Assembly: GCA_030620095.1 (NCBI GenBank)
Contig: JAUTXW010003568.1
Coordinates: 372,001-436,000 of the forward strand
Source of the DNA: Kuschelorhynchus macadamiae
Lineage: Eukaryota; Arthropoda; Insecta; Coleoptera; Curculionidae
Reading direction: 5' to 3'
Length of the DNA: 64,000 bases
Part shown: piece after piece, positions 58,792-64,000 of the stretch
How the letters are laid out: each line of letters opens with the position of its first letter
Position numbering within the stretch: the stretch's first letter is position 1
Notes under the pieces: model-generated
Seen by the model: the letters and a program-made list of their open reading frames with translations, nothing else
The model's database searches: none
What the model was told of the DNA's origin: nothing
Position numbers and translations under genes: made by a program

Positions 58792-58979
58792 AATACAAGA
58801 GCTCTAACCACACTACATTACAACTTGTTACGTTCTGGACGCGCGTTTCGCTAACCAAGTTAGCATCATCAGCAGATGATATAAACCTATATCATCTGCT
58901 GATGATGCTAACTTCGTTAGCGAAACGCGCGTCCAGAACGCAAAAAGATGTGGTGTAGTGTGGTTAGAACTCTTGTATT
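58792..58979. ncRNA. Inverted repeat with two hammerhead-like ribozyme motifs, one per strand
   Basis: The two ~90-bp arms are near-perfect reverse complements. Each arm encodes a hammerhead-type layout when transcribed inward to outward. On the plus strand: TCTG (58895-58898), core CTGATGA (58899-58905), one unpaired T, helix II GCTAAC/GTTAGC with loop TTC, core GAAA (58922-58925), a tiny helix III closed by AC and GT, cleavage triplet GTC (58931-58933), then CAGA pairing with TCTG. The minus-strand motif spans 58876-58834, with loop TTG. Known hammerheads put helix II directly after CUGANGA, so the extra U makes activity uncertain. Minimal hammerheads with very short helix III are known from Penelope-like elements and retrozymes. 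Confidence 0.55.
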
Positions 58980-59439
58980 TTGACCTGACGGTTAAGATAT
59001 AATTATAAAATTTCTCAATTACAATTTCTTTCTGTCATTTCAAAATAATGCTTAGATATCCCGTTGAAAATATAAACAAAAACTATTACAGCCGGTTGCA
59101 CAAAACTTAATTGCTGTTTAGAATATTTAACCGAGCTTTCCAATTTGAAATTCCTTTAAACATTCTAAACTTTAACTGAGCTTTCTGCAACCGGCCATGA
59201 GCATCATGTAGTTAAACAATTAGTACTTATTATTATTATTAATGATCACTTAGAGGCGCAATTTCATTTTAAAATAATCAAAAAAATTAGGAAAATTTTC
59301 TTTACCCGGACTTCCCTCATTATGAATATTTCCTTTTATTGAGGATAGTGAATGGTCAACCAATTTAGTTCAGTACATATTTATTTGGAAACACATATAT
59401 ACTGTCTTTTCAAATATTTTTATTGAACGCCATTTCGTT
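58980..59439. other. No gene recognised
   Basis: The stretch contains a short inverted pair (ccggttgcacaaaactt near 59092 and ctttctgcaaccggcc near 59179, about 90 bp apart), of the kind common in small MITEs. Otherwise AT-rich. Confidence 0.5.
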
Positions 59440-59823
59440 ACAATATGTTAAATCCTTACCAATATTTTACCAATTTCTACCTATGCCACCCTTGATTTTG
59501 GGCATAATTTAAAATGAAATCAATAAAAAGTTTTTAAATTGACCAGTTTATCCTTATATCATATTTAATTCTCAGTCAATTGAATAAGAAGATTTTTTAT
59601 GTTAATTTTTTTAACATGATATTTGGCAGCAGTTTTGTTCCGCTATCTTGAATTCATAACACAACTTTACCAGCTTAGCTCTATATCACATTTAATGCTT
59701 GCACAAAATTTGAAATTAATCTAATAAGTAGTTTTTTTCAGACCGATTTTTTAAATAGTTTATCATTTTGTTTTGTTTTGCTATCTTATATTCATACCAA
59801 AATGTCATCAGTTCATTTTTATG
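59440..59823 (+). repeat. Dispersed repeat family, left part, interrupted by pogo element 2
   Basis: A diverged unit of the family seen at 961-2285 (accaatttctac..., aaattgaccag, tgttccgctatcttgaattcat, then caaaatgtcatcagttc). The unit stops at the TA where pogo element 2 begins and resumes at 62546. Confidence 0.75.
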
Positions 59824-59825
59824 TA

Positions 59826-62543
59826 GGGTAAAGTCGGGTATATCGTACCGGGTTTATTAAAACCAACATAAAATACTTGATAATAAGATATTTATCAAAA
59901 TAACAATATTTTTGGATACTTTAGGCATTTATCTATCAATAAACGGCAGCAAAAATGTATGGTTTTGATATATTTCTCAGTTAATTGCAAAAAAAAATGC
60001 GGAATCGGTACGATTTACCCAACTGGTCGTCAATATCGTACCTCTTGGTAGGTATATCGTACCAGACATAAAAGTAAATGTCGGCTAAATTGGACCATTA
60101 ACAAATTTGGGAAAAATAAGGCAAAACAACAACTTTGTTACAAAATTTTATTACAAATTAAAATTAACAAGAGCAAAAAACACAATAATAATTTAATTTT
60201 GATTTTATTGTGACGCATTTTTCATGAAACCACTTTTTACAAAGCAAACACTGAATCATATTTTCCACTGAAAATTCTTCACAAATTTCACAATACCACT
60301 CTTGTTCGTTAACTTCTATTTGAATCACAGGCTGTGAAGAAGATGATGCGGATGTGCTCGGGATAGAATCAAGATCGGACTGTGATTTTTTCTTTAATGT
60401 AGTAGATTTAGAGTACACAGGTTGTGAAGATGATAATGCTGATGTGCTTGGAATAGAAACGAGATCGGACTTTAATTTTTTCTTTGAAGCAGATGTTTTA
60501 GAGAACACTTGGCGTTTTACAGCTTTTACTTTTTGGACCTTTGGTGTATGTTTGTCTTTCACAGCTTCTAAATACTCTTTATGCGGTGTACTTGTTAAAA
60601 CTGCAGCCGGCTGGGAACCCCTCTTCTTTCGTTTAACTATTTGGGGAGTCATTTTGGGTATAGGACAGAGATCTTCAATAGAAACTTCCATTTGAGTCTC
60701 ATTTTGAGTGGTGCAAATTAGGTTATCGCTAAGGGACTCTTCTTGGGGCATATCATTTAAAGTTTCAACGTTAGGATCATGTTGCACTTCCTCTCTATTT
60801 AAGTTTTCAGATACAGATGAAGTTTCTAATTCGTCTATGTTATTGTTCAAAATTTCTGCTGCGGCAAATTGATGTTCTTTAGAAACATGGCGATCAATAG
60901 GCCAAATTCCACTTCCCCGAAATCCTCCAATAGCGTTTTCTATAGTAGCTGCTCTTCCATAAGCTTCAGCTATTATCTGGGATATTTGAAATTGAGTTAC
61001 TACTAACCATGGATTTGTGCGAAGCCACTTTACTACTGCTTGGTCATAGTAGGCCTGCAAAGGCTTAAAAAACGCCACATCTAAGGGCTGAAGTCTATGT
61101 GTTGTATGGCCGGGCAACTGAAGAAGTATAACGCCATGGGTTCTCGCAAGTTCCAGGGCTTCCAAATTTCGGGAGTGGGTGGTATGCCCATCCAATAAAA
61201 GCAAAACTTTTTTTTTTGTACTGGGTCTAACAAACTCAATAAAAAATTTTAGCCATTTAACAAATATCTCAGAATTGATATATCCAGTATCAGAAATTTC
61301 AATAATACTACCAGGTGGAGCCCAAACTTTTAATTCATCGCAATGCCTTTTTCGTTTAAAAATTATCATAGGCGGTACATAGACCCCAGCAGCGCTAACA
61401 CAACAGACTGCTGTTGTGTTAGTACCCCGTTCTCCACTAGCCAGAATTCCTATTTGGTTTTTCCCTTTTTGGGCCAATATTTTTCTATTTTTCTTTTGTA
61501 CAGTAGAGTAACCAGATTCATCTACATTAAAAATTTGTGTAGCTTCCAATTTGTGTTCATCGCAAATTTTTTCTAGGATGTCAAAAAACTCGTAAACACG
61601 TTCTTTGTTAAATCCTTTGGCTCGAGCCATTGATGTGCACTCTGGTTGCCGTAACTAAGTTGAGGGTGTCGCTTTAAAAACGCATAGTACCAATCTTTGC
61701 CGGCCATCTGTTTTTGTTGATTAAACTGGTTTTTAATACCATTTTTTGTAGCTATTTGAAACGCTAACTTTCGTACATCGGTTACGTTTATTCCAAAAAG
61801 ACACTCTTCTAATTTTAATATGTGGGTAACCAACTGATCTTCAATTTGCTTTGGCAAGACAGTAAGGCGTCCAGCGGATTTAATGGAATTATTTGCTTTG
61901 ACGTTTTTAGAGTCCAAGTGTCTCTTAAGAGTTGGTTTTGGAATATTAAAATTTCTGGGCGCTTCGTTAAAGCCGCATTGGCCACTTCTATAAGCAGCAA
62001 GGGCCTTTTCCATGTCTTCTGATGTCCATAATCCATATTTTCTTTTTAAACTCATTCTAAAAAAAACACCAGTTACAGCTGTAAAATTATCACTACCATA
62101 GTAAAATAAAAATTCAACACAGTCGGGTAAATCGTACCAGTACGATTTACCAGACATGCAAGGGGTACGATATACCCAACAGTCACAGTGGTAAAATATT
62201 TTAACCTAAAAATGTTTGATCTAACTTTAGAATGAATGTAAACATGCAAAATATACATAAACAAGCTATATTTTTTGATAGTTAGGTTCAAAAAATGTAA
62301 TAATTACCTCAGACTGCAGAAATGCCTTAGATTATGGGCCTTAAAACTACTATTACCTAGGTCCGAAACGAAAAACTGATACTAGACTGTTCTCAATAAG
62401 CAGAGACTACTAACAATCGGAAGTGATGAGTTTAGGACATAGCTTGACCGTTTCTAAATGTTAAATGTCACAAATTTCCCGCCAGTTTTAAAATATCGAG
62501 GTGGTACGATTTAGCCGACGGTACGATATACCCAACTTTACCC
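59826..62543 (-). mobile_element. Pogo/Tigger-like transposon 2, complete ends and empty-site evidence
   Basis: The inverted ends GGGTAAAGTCGGGTATATCG... (59826) and the complement of GGGTAAAGTTGGGTATATCG... (ending 62543) are flanked by TA at 59824-59825 and 62544-62545. The dispersed repeat continues across the insertion with one TA, so the pre-insertion site is visible. The motif ggtacgat(a/t)ta recurs near both ends (around 59845, 60005, 60045, 60055; 62133, 62140, 62165, 62503, 62520). These look like subterminal binding sites. The length is 2718 bp. Confidence 0.95.
60164..62055 (-). pseudogene. Pogo/Tigger (DDE_1) transposase with C-terminal PHD finger, one frameshift
   Basis: The Met at 62055 begins MSLKRKYGLWTSEDMEKALA. 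A psq/CENP-B-type helix-turn-helix follows (FNEAPRNFNIPKPTLKRHL), then the second DNA-binding segment (GKDWYYAFLKRHPQLS). A one-base loss near 61654 shifts the frame; the continuation (about 61650 to 60164) carries IFNVDESGYSTVQ, LLLLDGHTTHSRN and HRLQPLDVAFF, so all three acidic catalytic residues are present. A low-complexity Ser/Lys linker with two similar ~35-residue repeats (SIPSTSA...SSSQPV) follows. The C-terminus is a PHD-type finger (WYCEICEEF, IQCLLCKKWFHEKC, YYCVFCSC). The total is about 630 residues, one indel from intact. Confidence 0.92.
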
Positions 62544-62545
62544 TA

Positions 62546-63080
62546 ACACTTGATTTTTGCAAAATTTGAAATAAATTGTATAATCAGTTTTTTTAGTAAT
62601 AATTTTTTAACGTTTCACTAGGCCGCCATCTTGTTACGGCATATTTGATTTTTACTAAAATATTATCAGGTTATCCCCATATGAACCTCAATTTCTGACT
62701 AAAATTTGAAGTCAATATGATGAGTAGTTTTTCATCTATGCCGCGAACTGTCAGTCAGACAGTCAAACCGACAAGTGGACCGACGGAATTGTTAAAACAC
62801 ATTTTTTGGCATCTAGGGACGCAAAAACGAGAAGATTTGTAAAACTTGCTAGGGTTATTTTTTGAGACTACGAACATTTTATTGAGTCGCTATTTTTTCG
62901 TGCTTAATGTTTAAATATTTTATTAAACCGTCATTTTATTACGCCATCTTGAATTCATACCAAAATTTTACTAGTTGATTCCTACATAATACTTAGTTTT
63001 TGCACACAATTTGAGATAAATTGGATGATTAGTTTTTATAGTAATAATTTCTTGAATGTTTCACTAGATCGCCACACAGT
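62546..63080 (+). repeat. Dispersed repeat family, right part
   Basis: Continues the unit broken at 59824: cacttgatttttgcaaaatt, aggccgccatcttgtt, accccatatgaacctc (tttctgact), then a worn acag-like tract (cagtcagacagtcaaaccgac) and gacggaattgttaaaacac. A second partial unit runs to about 63075 (ttttactagttgattcc, ttcactagatcgcc). Confidence 0.8.
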
Positions 63081-63302
63081 GGTGAGGTCTTATGGGGCCA
63101 CCCGGCCATAACTGTTAACCACCTCTACAATTGATTTATCATCCATATTTTGCAATTTTTATGAAATAAATGAATGAAACACCAGCGTAGGATGCTCGTT
63201 TATTTCAGCATTGCGATATACAGGGTGATACATTAATATTTTGCCTTAAGTGAATTTTTTCCTCAAATTTTGATGATTTCTGTCCTGAATGAATAAAAAA
63301 AA

Positions 63303-63790
63303 AATCCTGTATATACAGGGTGACCCATTTATTTGCGGGTCACCCTCATAAAAAGTTTATTATTTGTGCGATTTGGCTCGGGTTTTTTTCAAATTGTAGG
63401 GCTTAAAAAACTGCAACTTTTTAGCAAAGATAACCTCGGTCATGGAAAATCCAAGGCCTACTATGCCAGTCTTTAGTAGCAAAATTTCAATAAACCATAT
63501 TAGCGATTTTTTTAATAAAAATTTGTGAACACCACTGAATTTGGCATCCCTCAAAATGGTCCTATACCAAGTTTTACCAAAAAATATCAATGTGGTTTAT
63601 TAAAATTTTGCGCCTAGAAACTGGCAAAGTAGGCCTTGGATTTTGTCTGAATTGGAATATCTTTGGTAAAAAGTTGGAGTTTGTCAAGCCCTACAATTTT
63701 TAGAAAATCCGAGCCAAATCGCATTAATAATAATAAAGTTTTTTTAGGGTGACCCGAAAACAAATGGGTTACACTGTTTGTGGGCATATG
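63303..63790. mobile_element. Fold-back MITE, TACAGGGTGACCCATTT end
   Basis: The left arm 63312-63530 (acagggtgacccattt, gggtcaccct, gcgatttggctcgg, attgtagggctt, aatccaaggcctact, tttcaataaacca) is repeated in inverted order at about 63575-63785 with moderate divergence. There is no coding content; the frames at 63360-63590 and 63614-63829 are non-coding reflections of the two arms. Confidence 0.8.
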
Positions 63791-64000
63791 TGGGGTTGCT
63801 AGTTGCGTAGGTATATGAAAATCATTCAAAAATTGGTAGTCTGATTGCGATAAAATTTATCAAGGCAGGTCCATGTATCGAGAAGAAAAAATTAAATTAT
63901 TAGGAGAAAATGGCGGCTATTTATATTTAAATAATATGAACGAACATACATTTTGATTACTTATATTAGGTGTACTTGTAAAATGTTCACTTCAAAATAA
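63791..64000. other. Window end, no feature recognised
   Basis: Short AT-rich sequence with no coding signal. Confidence 0.5.

Overview
This window looks like accessory, repeat-dominated DNA of an animal, most probably an insect. The reasons are the AT-rich composition, a 56-bp GT-AG intron, and the mix of transposon families: long-inverted-repeat mariners, pogo/Tigger, piggyBac, ZMYM1-like hAT, FLYWCH-MULE, GIY-YIG Penelope-like elements (PLEs) and Jockey/I-type LINEs. A beetle is a plausible guess but cannot be proven here. I see no convincing single-copy host gene, tRNA, rRNA or CRISPR array. Nearly every stretch with coding character belongs to a mobile element, and most of these are broken.

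Layout. 0-2.3 kb: the end of a fold-back mariner, a long (TA)n tract, a degenerate 3-copy tandem repeat, and a dispersed repeat carrying an (ACAG)n tract. 4.8-7.6 kb: a mariner fragment and a 5'-truncated LINE. 7.8-10.2 kb: a hAT element invaded by LINE pieces. 10.7-13.3 kb: pogo element 1, beside a fold-back MITE. 14.9-16.8 kb: a second hAT with a near-perfect 8-bp target-site duplication (TSD). 16.9-17.7 kb: mariner and PLE scraps. 17.7-19.5 kb: a MULE with its TSD. 20.6-21.8 kb: the dispersed repeat on the other strand. 21.8-30.7 kb: a mariner whose 3' half plus about 1.1 kb of flank exists in three near-identical tandem units, the middle one split by a 2.6-kb fold-back mariner with the only intact transposase gene in the window. 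34.6-36.8 kb: a PLE with a perfect 13-bp TSD. 37.1-39.4 kb: pogo element 3. 42.6-47.3 kb: a piggyBac invaded by a LINE. 47.3-49.5 kb: PLE scraps. 50.1-58.2 kb: a THAP-bearing element apparently split by a LINE and by a 3.6-kb transposon of unusual type (possibly Sola-like). 58.8-59.0 kb: an inverted repeat carrying two hammerhead-like motifs on opposite strands. 59.4-63.1 kb: the dispersed repeat, split by pogo element 2. 63.3-63.8 kb: a fold-back MITE.

The best candidates for new biology are three. First, the fold-back mariner at 25293-27937, whose 776-bp inverted repeats contain the start of its own spliced transposase gene. Second, the paired hammerhead-like hairpin at 58792-58979. Third, the 54250-57805 transposon, with repeated ATACGGGATATT-type motifs in both subterminal regions and a 4-bp ATAT flank. 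These genes do not form a pathway. What links them is nested insertion history, often traceable by target duplications.
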